Assembly: GCF_014202315.1 (NCBI RefSeq)
Contig: NZ_JACHGN010000009.1
Location: 93,602-157,601, forward strand
DNA from: Thermocatellispora tengchongensis
GTDB lineage: Bacteria > Actinomycetota > Actinomycetes > Streptosporangiales > Streptosporangiaceae
Direction of reading: 5' to 3'
DNA: 64,000 bases
Of this stretch, positions 27,651 through 35,738 are shown piece by piece; positions within the stretch are counted from its first letter, which is position 1, and each line of letters begins with the position of its first letter. The notes under the pieces are model-generated. The model was given only the letters and a program-made list of their open reading frames with translations. It made no database searches and was not told the DNA's origin. Both the position numbers and the translations under genes were made by a program.

Positions 27651-29069
27651 ATGGAGTACCGGTTCAACTCGCCCCCCGGATGGCCGGTGCCCCCGCCTGA
27701 CTGGCGCCCGCCCGCGGGGTGGCAGCCCGATCCGTCCTGGCCGCCTGCCCCGCCTGGCTGGCCGTTCTGGGTGGCCGCGGAAACGGCGCCCGCTCCGCCC
27801 CAGGCCGCCGTCCCCCCTCCCCGACCGGCCGTGCCCGAGCGTAGTGGAGGGTTCTTCACCGGCAAGAAGAAGCTGGAGGCGGAGAACGCCGAACTGCGCG
27901 CCTGGATCGACCGGCTCGGCGCCATGGAGGCCGTGCAGGTCTCCGCCATGGTGCGCGACCTGTACGAGCAACAGGCCGAGCTGGGCAAGGCGATCGAGGA
28001 CGCCGGCCGCCGGCTCATGGAGGTCCAGCGCCAGATCGTGCTGACCGAGGAGACGGCCCTGCTGCAGGAGGTGGGAGTCTACGAGTACCGCCACCCGCTG
28101 ACCGACGCCGTCGCCTACAAGGACAGGCTCGCGGAGATCAGGTCGCGGATCAAGGCGATGGCCAGGGACGGCAATGCGGTGGTCGGCGCCACCAACTGGC
28201 AGGTGAACGGCTCACTGGCCGAAGGACGCCGCATGGTGCGCGACTTCTCCAAGCTGATGTTGCGCGCGTACAACGCCGAGGCCGACAACTGCGTGCGGAC
28301 CATGAGGCCGTACAAGCTGCAGTCGGCCATCGACCGGTTGGAGAAGGCGGTCCAGTTGATCGTCAAGCTCGGCAAGACGATGAACATCCATGTCACCGTG
28401 GAGTACCACCGGTTGCGGCTTCTGGAGCTCGAACTGACCGCCGACCATCTGGCGAAGCAGGAGGAGGAGAAGGAGCGCGTACGCGCCCAGCGTGAACGGC
28501 AGCGGGAGGAGGAGGCCGCGCGCAGGGAGTTCGAGCGCGAGAAGGCCAGGCTGCGCAAGGAGGAGGCACACTACCGTGCCGCCCTGTCGAAGGTGCTGGC
28601 CAACGGGGACGAGGGCGCGGTGGCGGAGCTGAAGGCCAAGCTGGAGGAGATCGGAGCGGCGGTCAGCGATGTCGAGGCACGAGAGGCCAACATCCGGGCC
28701 GGATACGTGTACGTGATCTCGAACGTGGGCGCCTTCGGGGACAACGTGATCAAGATCGGCATGACGCGCAGGCTGGAGCCCGAGGACCGGGTGCGGGAGC
28801 TGGGCGACGCCTCGGTGCCGTTCAAGTTCGACACGCACGCGCTGATCTTCAGTGACGACGCGGTCGGGCTTGAGGCGCGCCTGCACGCCGCGCTGAGCGA
28901 GCGGCGCGTCAACAAGGTCAATCTCCGCAGGGAGTTCTTCCACGCCACGCCGGCAGAGGTGAGGGAACTGCTGGAGAAGATCGCCGGACAGCATCTCCTT
29001 GAGTACCGGGACCTGCCGGAGGCGCTGGAGTGGCGCCAGTCCCGGCGGGCGGGGGAGGAGACGGCGTGA
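27651..29069 (+). CDS. Coiled-coil protein with T5orf172 (GIY-YIG-like) nuclease domain, DUF4041 type
   Basis: A 472-residue protein in four parts. Residues 1-60 are rich in Pro and Trp (PPGWPVPPPDWRPPAGWQ), resembling sticky tails of actinobacterial membrane-associated proteins. Residues ~70-250 are a helical DUF4041-like region (KKLEAENAELRAWID ... SSKLMLRAYNAEAD-type helices). About 255-345 is a long charged coiled coil (KQEEEKERVRAQRERQREE). About 350-440 is the T5orf172/GIY-YIG-like module, with GYVYVISNVGAFGDNVIKIG, arginine in TRRLEPEDRVRELGD and glutamate in LRREFFHATPAEV. AGGAG is nine bases before ATG 27651. Such proteins occur in phages and bacteria; the DNA target and role are unknown. 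Confidence 0.85.
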   Translation: MEYRFNSPPGWPVPPPDWRPPAGWQPDPSWPPAPPGWPFWVAAETAPAPPQAAVPPPRPAVPERSGGFFTGKKKLEAENAELRAWIDRLGAMEAVQVSAMVRDLYEQQAELGKAIEDAGRRLMEVQRQIVLTEETALLQEVGVYEYRHPLTDAVAYKDRLAEIRSRIKAMARDGNAVVGATNWQVNGSLAEGRRMVRDFSKLMLRAYNAEADNCVRTMRPYKLQSAIDRLEKAVQLIVKLGKTMNIHVTVEYHRLRLLELELTADHLAKQEEEKERVRAQRERQREEEAARREFEREKARLRKEEAHYRAALSKVLANGDEGAVAELKAKLEEIGAAVSDVEAREANIRAGYVYVISNVGAFGDNVIKIGMTRRLEPEDRVRELGDASVPFKFDTHALIFSDDAVGLEARLHAALSERRVNKVNLRREFFHATPAEVRELLEKIAGQHLLEYRDLPEALEWRQSRRAGEETA

Positions 29070-29372
29070 GGTGTGTCGGCTGGGATCGGCGGCGTGTGGG
29101 GGTGCCTACGGTGCGGCGGAGGGGCCGGCCGACCTGGCCGCGATGAGGGCTGCGGCGATGTAGAGGATCTGCTCCGGGATGCACGGCCGCAGGGGGTGGG
29201 CTCGCCGCCCTGGAACGGTACGCCGGCGAGTGCGGCTGCTGGGAGTTGTGGTAATCGTTGCTTTCGATATCGTGGTGAAAAGCGAGGTTTCTGGAATTCA
29301 TGACTTCCGCTGATAACCGAATGTATGTCTGGTGAGTCATGATCGGGAAACGGCATCCCGGTGAGAGGGGCG
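29070..29372. other. Gene-free gap
   Basis: No convincing gene, RNA or promoter. Short minus-strand frames here are proline- and arginine-rich and lack a start context. The right part (29250-29340) is noticeably richer in A and T than the surroundings. Confidence 0.5.
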
Positions 29373-29615
29373 CTATCGCCTGATCGCGGTGTACAACGCC
29401 GCGGTGCCCGCGATCCACAGGCCGGCGAAACCACCCGCCGCCGCTGCTCCGGTCATGATGGCGTCGGCGATCGGGTGGCCCCCGCCGTGGGCGAGCAGTG
29501 CGGCGGCGACTCCGACCAGGATGGAGAGCAGGAGGCCGCAGATCGCGGACCAGACCAGGCTCGCCGTGCTCGGGCGGCGGCTCCGGCCTCGGTGCCGTGT
29601 GCGGGGTTGGGTCAT
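29373..29615 (-). CDS. Small two-helix membrane protein
   Basis: An 80-residue hypothetical protein beginning MTQPRTRHRGRSRR. The basic amino end is followed by two hydrophobic helices (SAICGLLLSILVGVAAALLA and ADAIMTGAAAAGGFAGLWIA, about residues 23-42 and 50-69). The frame stays open upstream to 29798, but the ATG at 29615 places the positive charges directly before the first helix. No Shine-Dalgarno is clear. Function unknown. Confidence 0.5.
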   Translation of the reverse strand: MTQPRTRHRGRSRRPSTASLVWSAICGLLLSILVGVAAALLAHGGGHPIADAIMTGAAAAGGFAGLWIAGTAALYTAIRR

Positions 29616-29874
29616 GGCGGTACGGATATCAGCCCGGGCCCGCGGGTGTGGGATGTCGAACGTGATCGCCGGCAACTCGGAAGACTTCGGATGACACCGG
29701 AAGTTTCCCTCTGAACTGCAACAGAATGCGCCGTTGTGAAACTTGTGATGAATCCCCACGAGAGATGTCTTGTGCGACAATGGTGGCGTTCGGGGCAAAG
29801 CCAGTGTCTAAGTCCTGCGTGCCCTCCCCCCATGCCACAGCGGGGATCCGTCATTCCTGAAGTAAGGCTCAGCC

Positions 29875-30705
29875 ATGACCAAAACCGAGCGGGGCAACGG
29901 CGCCCTCGCGTCGCTCATCGATCGCATCCAGAAGCTGTACTACGTGGAGGCCGGGGAGCCGGGGTTCGAAGCCATAGAACGGGTCTCGGGCAGGATCCAC
30001 GCCGAGTTCAGAGACGAGGACGGCCGGCTCAGGGTGCTGCCCCGATCGACGGCCTGTGATCTGGTGCGGAACCGGCACGGGAAGGTGCCGTCGTGGCAGG
30101 CCGTGCGGATGTTCGTACTGGTCTGCCACCGGATAGCCGTGGAGTCCGACCTTGGCCCGGAGCCGCTGGACGACCTGCGCGGGGAGTTCCGGGCGCTCTG
30201 GCAGGCCGCCAAGGACGAGGAGCGGTCCGCGTCCCCCGCCGACGCCGAGACGACGGGGGACATCCTGGCTCCGGCCCCCGGTGAGACCCCGGCGCGATTC
30301 ACGGCCACCATGCGGCTGATGCCCGTGGAGTGGGGCCGGGTAGGGGCGCGGCGGGTCGAGCGCGCAGAGACGGGTGAGGACCCCAAGGCCGCGTACGAGC
30401 TGGCGGTGCTGTTCGCGTGCGAGGCCCACGGCGCGGGCGACGGAGAGGAGGAGCGGGAGAAGTCCGGGCAGTGGCTCCGCATCGCCGAGCACTGGAAGGC
30501 GCGGGCGACCGGCAAGGTCCCGCAGGCCGCCGCCCTGCGGTTGCGGGGGGCTTCGCTGGTCAACGCGGCTAGGGCGCTGGCGATCGAGTACAAGCAGGCC
30601 GGCAGGTCCACCAGGAACCTGTTCCTGGGGGCCGTGGCGAAGGCGGAGGCGTCGGTGGACTCCGGCGTACGTTACGAGCAGCGCCAGAGCAGTCGGATCC
30701 ACTAA
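29875..30705 (+). CDS. Hypothetical protein with HTH-like N-terminus
   Basis: A 276-residue protein I cannot assign. Residues ~5-85 resemble the helix-turn-helix start seen on many actinobacterial conflict or signalling proteins: LPRSTACDLVRNRHGKVPSW followed by an FVLVCHR helix. A proline/acidic linker (about 105-140) leads to a helical carboxyl half with a repeat-like DPKAAYELAVLFACEAHG and GQWLRIAEHWKARATG, similar to TPR/Sel1 helices. AAGTAAGG sits before the ATG. Its stop overlaps the next convergent gene by four bases. Confidence 0.6.
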   Translation: MTKTERGNGALASLIDRIQKLYYVEAGEPGFEAIERVSGRIHAEFRDEDGRLRVLPRSTACDLVRNRHGKVPSWQAVRMFVLVCHRIAVESDLGPEPLDDLRGEFRALWQAAKDEERSASPADAETTGDILAPAPGETPARFTATMRLMPVEWGRVGARRVERAETGEDPKAAYELAVLFACEAHGAGDGEEEREKSGQWLRIAEHWKARATGKVPQAAALRLRGASLVNAARALAIEYKQAGRSTRNLFLGAVAKAEASVDSGVRYEQRQSSRIH

Positions 30706-30923
30706 TCGTCGGTTTTGCCGGACATGGTGTCGGCGGCGGCGTACAGCGCGAACCCGAGCACGCCCAGTGCGATGGCCGTGAAGATCTCGTAGCCGTCCAG
30801 GAAGGGCAGATTGACCAGCAGGATGGGGCGGGCCCAGGTCCAGAAGCCGAAGAGGGTGTGGATCAGGCCGGCCACCCCCTGGAGGAGGAGCAGGCCGCCG
30901 GCCAGTTCGAGCGCGCGTTTCAT
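30702..30923 (-). CDS. Small membrane protein
   Basis: A 73-residue protein starting MKRALELAGGLLLLQGVAGL, with two hydrophobic helices (about 5-27 and 45-64) joined by a loop (FWTWARPILLVNLPFLDGYE) and a short charged tail. No known domain. The ATG is followed by clear GC-rich third positions, supporting a real gene. It overlaps the preceding convergent gene by four bases. Confidence 0.65.
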   Translation of the reverse strand: MKRALELAGGLLLLQGVAGLIHTLFGFWTWARPILLVNLPFLDGYEIFTAIALGVLGFALYAAADTMSGKTDD

Positions 30924-31049
30924 GGCACCAGGCTGGAGGCGGGGGGACGGGACGCGCGTCGGCCGTCGGTCGCGGAAGGGGGCTACTTTGGTCGGACTCC
31001 GGGTGCCGGTGGCGTGGTCCTCTCCGCCGGGTGGGGCGAGGCCGGGTGT

Positions 31050-31397
31050 TCAGGTCCGGGTGGCGAGGGAGGCTCTGGCCTGGTCGAGGTCGGGGTAGGT
31101 CTCGAAGTGGCGGTGCAGGTTGGTGATCGTGAGCAGGTGGGTGATCATGCCCTCGGGGACCGCTAGGACGAACCGGCCGCGGGCGTCGCGCACCCGGTTG
31201 AGCGTGTGCACCAGCAAGCCCAGGCCGACCGAGTCGCAGAACGGGACCTCGGCGAGGTCCAGGATCAGGCATGGAGCCTCGTCGGTGTGCAGCGCGCGGT
31301 CGATCGCCACCCTGAGTCTCGGCGTGGCGGCGATGTCGAGGTCGCCGCGCGGCTGGATCACCGTGCTCGGCCCCTCCCGCCAGGCGAGGATCTCCAT
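31050..31397 (-). CDS. STAS-domain anti-sigma factor antagonist
   Basis: A 115-residue single-domain STAS protein of the SpoIIAA/RsbV/BldG class, which binds an anti-sigma kinase when unphosphorylated and frees the sigma factor. It shows PRGDLDIAATPRLRVAI and the phosphoserine loop FCDSVGLGLLVHTLN, with Ser in the expected place. GGAGGAG precedes the ATG. No kinase or sigma gene is adjacent. Lies downstream of an LCP gene on the same strand. Confidence 0.87.
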   Translation of the reverse strand: MEILAWREGPSTVIQPRGDLDIAATPRLRVAIDRALHTDEAPCLILDLAEVPFCDSVGLGLLVHTLNRVRDARGRFVLAVPEGMITHLLTITNLHRHFETYPDLDQARASLATRT

Positions 31398-31495
31398 GGG
31401 CAGTCAACTCCTCCCCGGGACGAACAGGTGAGGGGAGCGGGGGTCCGTACCTATGGACGCCGGGAACCGGTCACCCTACCCGAACCACGTTCAAT

Positions 31496-31529
31496 ACCGA
31501 AATACCCGTGAAATACGTAAGTATTCGGT
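31496..31529. promoter_or_regulatory. Inverted repeat with GGGTAT between LCP and STAS genes
   Basis: ACCGAAATAC (31496-31505) pairs with GTATTCGGT (31521-31529) with one unpaired base. On the minus strand the left arm region contains GGGTAT (31502-31507), the -10 of sigma-B/F-type promoters, about 105 bases before the STAS start. It could terminate the LCP transcript, drive the STAS gene, or both. Confidence 0.35.
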
Positions 31530-31555
31530 CAAGTGGCCGGCCGGTCCGGCGAATT

Positions 31556-33049
31556 TCACGGTTTGCAGATGTTCTCCGTGGCGGTCTTGGCCGACGGGAC
31601 CGGGGTCGCGCTGGGGCCGGTGGTCGCGGGGGTCTCGGGCTTGACCGTGACCTTCTTGACGCCGCCGTACTGGCGGCCCCGGATCACCTCGATGCGGTTG
31701 CCGATCGTGGTGACCTCGCGCAGCTCGGCGCCCGGCAGGGCGGCGGAAACGGTCAGGGCGCTGTCGCGGCGGCCGGGACCGTAACGGATCACGGTCTTCT
31801 CGTAGTCGGGCGTGGCCGTGTTGCCGGGGTCGGACGGCACCTGGAAGCCCACGCTGAGCAGGTCGGCCTTGGTCGCGGCGCCCCGGCCGGTGATGCCGGT
31901 GCCGTTGAGCACCCGGATCGCGATGCGCTCGGGCGGGACCGTCAGCTTGGGGGCGGAGGACTTGGAGGTGGACGGGGTCGGCTTGGGGGTCTTGGCGGCC
32001 GGCTTGGTCAGCGGCTCGTCGGCGGCGATGCGGCGGAACAGCTCCTTGGCCGCCGCGGTGTTCCACAGGACCGCCGACTCGCCGGTGGGGGTCTTGTAGT
32101 CGGGGTCGGCGATGGGCACCGTGGCGAAGGAGACGTCGTCGGTCGAGACGTCCTTGAGCTGGCCGGCCAGGCCGAGCAGGTCGTCGGCCAGCGCGTCGTC
32201 CACGGTCAGGGTCTGCAGGGTGCTGTTGACCAGGCTGGTGAGCTTGGCCGGGTTGGTCAGCGTGCCGGTGCTGAGCGCCTGGCCGAGCAGCGCGCTGAGC
32301 ACCTGCTGCTGCCGGTCGATCCGGTCCAGGTCGGAGCGCGCGGTGGCCCGGGTGCGCGCGAACGCCAGCGCCTTCACCCCGTCCAGCTTGTACGTGCCCG
32401 GCTGCAGGGTCAGCGCGGTCTTGGGGTCGTTGATCGGCACCGGCGTGCACACCGAGACCCCGCCCAGCGAGTCGACCACGTCGATGAAGCCGAGCACGTT
32501 GACCTCGACGTAGTGGTTGATGGTCAGCCCGGTCACGTTCTGCACCGTCTTGACCGCCAGCTTCGCGCCGCCGAACTGGTACGCGGAGTTGATCTTGTGC
32601 TGGCCCTTGCCCGGGATCGTCACCCACGTGTCGCGCGGCAGGCTGACCACGGTCACCTTGCTGTGGTCCTCCGACAGGTGCACGACCATCATCGTGTCGG
32701 TGCGCTGCCCCGACTCGCGGCCCAGCTTGAGCAGGTTCTGCTGCCTGCGGGTGAGGTTGTCGCGCTTGTCCACCCCGACGACCAGGATGTTCATCGCCCC
32801 GCGCGGCTCGGAGCCGGTGACCCCGGCGTCCACCTTGCCGATCCGCCCGGCGGCGTAGTTGGGCAGCGCCCACGACGCGCAGGACCCCATCAGCACCAGG
32901 CCCGACAGCGAGCCGGCGACCGCCAGCCTGCGCCGGCGTACCCTGGCGCTCTTGGACGCCCGCGTGGCGCGGCGCGCGTTCAGCCGTACGCCGCCGTAGG
33001 CGTCGCCGCCCACGCGCACCCCCGAGCTCTCCTCCGCCGGGTCGCGCAT
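31556..33049 (-). CDS. LytR-CpsA-Psr (LCP) cell-wall glycopolymer transferase
   Basis: Membrane-anchored enzyme that moves lipid-linked glycopolymers onto peptidoglycan. The 497-residue protein has a basic cytoplasmic start, one TM (about 42-62) and the LCP domain (about 85-250). LCP motifs are MNILVVGVDKRDN, GQRTDTMMVVHLS, VSLPRDTWV, KINSAYQFGG and the arginine-rich LAFARTRATARSDLDRIDRQ. A Thr/Pro/Lys-rich linker (about 335-360) leads to a LytR_C domain (IAIRVLNGTGITGRGA onward). It is divergent from a GT2 gene at the head of the envelope cluster. Confidence 0.94.
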   Translation of the reverse strand: MRDPAEESSGVRVGGDAYGGVRLNARRATRASKSARVRRRRLAVAGSLSGLVLMGSCASWALPNYAAGRIGKVDAGVTGSEPRGAMNILVVGVDKRDNLTRRQQNLLKLGRESGQRTDTMMVVHLSEDHSKVTVVSLPRDTWVTIPGKGQHKINSAYQFGGAKLAVKTVQNVTGLTINHYVEVNVLGFIDVVDSLGGVSVCTPVPINDPKTALTLQPGTYKLDGVKALAFARTRATARSDLDRIDRQQQVLSALLGQALSTGTLTNPAKLTSLVNSTLQTLTVDDALADDLLGLAGQLKDVSTDDVSFATVPIADPDYKTPTGESAVLWNTAAAKELFRRIAADEPLTKPAAKTPKPTPSTSKSSAPKLTVPPERIAIRVLNGTGITGRGAATKADLLSVGFQVPSDPGNTATPDYEKTVIRYGPGRRDSALTVSAALPGAELREVTTIGNRIEVIRGRQYGGVKKVTVKPETPATTGPSATPVPSAKTATENICKP

Positions 33050-33138
33050 GTGCCGCCCCCCTAGGTTGTCGTGGTCCCCGTTTTACCCTGGTCTACCTTG
33101 CCGATGAGGTTGCCGTCACCACCCGCTCGTACAGTAGC

Positions 33139-34203
33139 GTGAGCGCAGCCATGAAGCAGTTCCCCGACTCGCATGCGCCGGCGGCCTCTTCTCAATCGTC
33201 CGAATCTCGGAAGACATCCCGGAAGACCCGCGACTGGCCCCCCGTCTCCGTCGTCATGCCCGTGCTCAACGAGGAGCGCCATCTGCGCGAGGCCGTGCGG
33301 CAGGTCCTCGCCCAGGCGTACGACGGCCCCATCGAGGTGGTCCTCGCCGTCGGGCCATCTCACGACCGCACCCAGGAGGTCGCCGACGCGCTGGCGGCCG
33401 AGGACCCGCGGGTGCGCGTGGTGCCCAACCCGACCGGACGCACCCCCAACGCGCTCAACGCCGCCATCGGCGCCTCCACCTGCGACATCGTCGCCCGGGT
33501 CGATGGGCACGCGATGCTCCCCGGCGACTACCTCAAGGTGGCGGTCGAGACCCTGGAGCGGACGGGCGCCGACAACGTCGGCGGCATCATGGCGGCCGAG
33601 GGCATCACACCGTTCCAGAAGGCCGTGGCCCGCGCCATGACGTCCAAGATCGGCGTCGGGGGCGCGCGGTTCCACACCGGCGGCGAGGCGGGGCCCGCCG
33701 ACACCGTCTACCTCGGCGTGTTCCGCCGCTCCGCGCTGGAGCGGGTCGGCGGCTACGACGAGCACTTCCAGCGCGCCCAGGACTGGGAGATGAACCACCG
33801 CATCCGCGAGACCGGCGGCCTGGTCTGGTTCGAGCCGCGCATGCGGGTCACCTACCGCCCCCGCCCCAACGTGCGCGCGCTGGCCAAGCAGTACTTCCAC
33901 TACGGCCGCTGGCGGCGGGTCGTCGCGCGCACCCACGCGGGCACGATCAACATGCGCTACCTCGCGCCCCCGCTCGCCGTGCTGGCGATGGCGGCCGGGC
34001 TGGCGGTCTCGCCGTTCTTCTGGCCGGGCCTGCTCATCCCCGGCGCGTACGTCGCCGCCATCCTCGGCGGCACGGTGGTGACCGGCCGCGGCCTTGAGCC
34101 CGCGGCCCTGGTGCGCCTGCCGCTGGTCTACGCGACCATGCACATCTCCTGGGGCTGGGGGTTCATCACCAGCCCGCCCAGCCTCAGCAAGAAGCCCCGC
34201 TAG
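33139..34203 (+). CDS. Glycosyltransferase family 2 (ExoA-like)
   Basis: A 354-residue inverting glycosyltransferase with a GT-A domain (about 34-260) and two to three membrane helices at the carboxyl end (AVLAMAAGLAVSPFFWPGLL and next). Motifs are VVMPVLNEERHLREAV, DGHAMLPGDYL in place of the DxD loop, TVYLGVFRRSALERVGGYDE and RAQDWEMNHRIRE with the catalytic acidic pair. GTG 33139 is the longest start; ATG 33151 four codons later is as likely. Its 3' end overlaps the convergent cytidylyltransferase gene by 20 bases. Confidence 0.9.
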   Translation: MSAAMKQFPDSHAPAASSQSSESRKTSRKTRDWPPVSVVMPVLNEERHLREAVRQVLAQAYDGPIEVVLAVGPSHDRTQEVADALAAEDPRVRVVPNPTGRTPNALNAAIGASTCDIVARVDGHAMLPGDYLKVAVETLERTGADNVGGIMAAEGITPFQKAVARAMTSKIGVGGARFHTGGEAGPADTVYLGVFRRSALERVGGYDEHFQRAQDWEMNHRIRETGGLVWFEPRMRVTYRPRPNVRALAKQYFHYGRWRRVVARTHAGTINMRYLAPPLAVLAMAAGLAVSPFFWPGLLIPGAYVAAILGGTVVTGRGLEPAALVRLPLVYATMHISWGWGFITSPPSLSKKPR

Positions 34204-35545
34204 ACCCCGTCACCACACCCCCGGCCGCGCCCGACACCAGGACGTCGAGCGAGGTCTCGGCGCACGACCGGGCGGTGTCGGCGTCCACGCACGACACCCG
34301 TACGCCGTGCGCCGCCCACTCCTCGGCCAGGGCGCGGGCGAGCCCGGCCACGGCGGCGCCGGCCGCCGACTCCAGGGCGCGGCCCGCCGTGCCCCGGGCG
34401 TGCGCGGCGCCGGTGTGCAGCAGCAGGTGGCCGCGCGTCTCGCGGAGGTGGGGCAGGGCGGCGCGGGCCACGTTGACCGGGCCGAGCACGCCGACCCCGG
34501 CGGCCTCGGCCACGGTGGCGTCGGCGGCCTCGGCGAGCCTGCCCATGTGCTGCAGCCGGGCGGCGTTGACGACGTAGTCGATCCGGCCGGTCTCGCCGGC
34601 CGCCTGGGCGAGCGCGTCGGCGACCGCGACCGGGTCCTCCACGCGTACGGCGTTGCGGGTGCGGGAGAAGCACCGCACCGTCGCCCCGTAGCCGGCCGCG
34701 AGCCGCGCCAGGTCGGCGCCCGCGCCGTGGTGCCCGCCGAAGACGACCATGGTCCGCCCGCCGAGCGCCGCCCGCCTGGCCGCCGCCGTGGTCGCCGGGA
34801 CCTCGGCCTCGGCCAGCCGCAGCAGAGTCTCGGCCACCGCCATGTCGGCGGGGTGGGTCACCTTCAGGTTGTGCTCGCCGCCCGGCACCAGGAAGATCGG
34901 CACCTCGGGCAGGTAGCGCAGCACCACCCCCACGTCGTCGGTCGCCGGCCGCTCCAGGAAGGCCGGGTCGGCGAACGCCCGCTCGTACGCCCGGCTGATC
35001 AGCTCCAGCCGGAAGCACTGCGGCGTCTGCGCCCGCCGGTACATCGAGCGGTCGGGCACCTCGCGCACGTATTCGCCGCCCTGCGGCCCTGAGGCGGCCA
35101 CCAGCAGCGTGTCGGAGGTGGGGATGGCCACTTCCACCGCCACGTGCTCGCGCAGCGCCTCGGCGCATCTGGCGATGATCGAGCGGGACACCAGCGGGCG
35201 CGCGGCGTCGTGCAGCATCACGTCGCACCGCTCCTCGCCCTCCAGCGCCCGCAGCGCGCGCCACGTGGTCTCGGGGCGGGTCGCGCCGCCCTCCAGCACC
35301 CGGCCCACCTTCTTGAACCCGCGCCGCGCCGCCAGCTCGGCCACCTCGCCGGTGTAGCCCGGCGCCATCAGCACCATGATCTCGTCGATCTCGGGGGCGT
35401 CCTCGAAGACCGCTATGGTGTGCTCCAGCATGGCCCGGCCGGCGATCTGCAGAAGCTGCTTGGGCGTGCCGTGGCCGATACGCCGGCCCACGCCGCCTGC
35501 GAGGATCACCGCGACGGTGCGCCGGCTGCTTTCGGGTGTGGCCAA
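34184..35545 (-). CDS. Cytidylyltransferase (IspD/TarI-like) fused to a degenerate SDR domain
   Basis: A 453-residue fusion like the CDP-ribitol synthases (Bcs1/Acs1 type) that make the CDP-polyol donor for teichoic-acid-like polymers. Residues ~10-235 are the cytidylyltransferase: VILAGGVGRRIGHGTPKQLL, the HDAARPLVS motif and NLKVTHPADM. Residues ~240-453 follow a short-chain dehydrogenase (VVFGGHHGAGADLARLAAGY), but where the catalytic YxxxK is expected (in RALESAAGAAVAG) I see neither Tyr nor Lys. The reductase half may be inactive. The start is TTG with weak GGGA. Divergent from the CDP-alcohol phosphotransferase. Confidence 0.85.
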   Translation of the reverse strand: MATPESSRRTVAVILAGGVGRRIGHGTPKQLLQIAGRAMLEHTIAVFEDAPEIDEIMVLMAPGYTGEVAELAARRGFKKVGRVLEGGATRPETTWRALRALEGEERCDVMLHDAARPLVSRSIIARCAEALREHVAVEVAIPTSDTLLVAASGPQGGEYVREVPDRSMYRRAQTPQCFRLELISRAYERAFADPAFLERPATDDVGVVLRYLPEVPIFLVPGGEHNLKVTHPADMAVAETLLRLAEAEVPATTAAARRAALGGRTMVVFGGHHGAGADLARLAAGYGATVRCFSRTRNAVRVEDPVAVADALAQAAGETGRIDYVVNAARLQHMGRLAEAADATVAEAAGVGVLGPVNVARAALPHLRETRGHLLLHTGAAHARGTAGRALESAAGAAVAGLARALAEEWAAHGVRVSCVDADTARSCAETSLDVLVSGAAGGVVTGSSGASC

Positions 35546-35738
35546 AATCGGATGGTCCCTTCGGCTGGCAAAGGCGGGTCGAGTACGGATAACGCGAGCG
35601 TAATGGTCCGGAGGGGGTACTACCCGAGCACGCTCGAAACGTCACCGCGCACCCGTGATATCCGGTCAACATATCGCTACGCTGGGTGCGCGCTTCCCGT
35701 TCGTACGGCGATCCCGGCGACGGAAGGGAGAAAGCCGC

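Noticed and set aside
29100-29290. Minus-strand ORF with a hydrophobic ILYIAAALIAARS end
   Set aside because: No start codon context, no homology I can name, and other frames are equally open.
26867-31397. A complete phage-defence island around the T5orf172 protein
   Set aside because: No helicase, methylase, integrase or known effector is present; only a single nuclease-like protein and unknowns, so I report it as accessory only.
34202-35545. IspD of the isoprenoid (MEP) pathway
   Set aside because: The cytidylyltransferase is fused to an SDR and placed among wall-polymer genes; MEP-pathway IspD is a ~230-residue single domain usually next to ispF.
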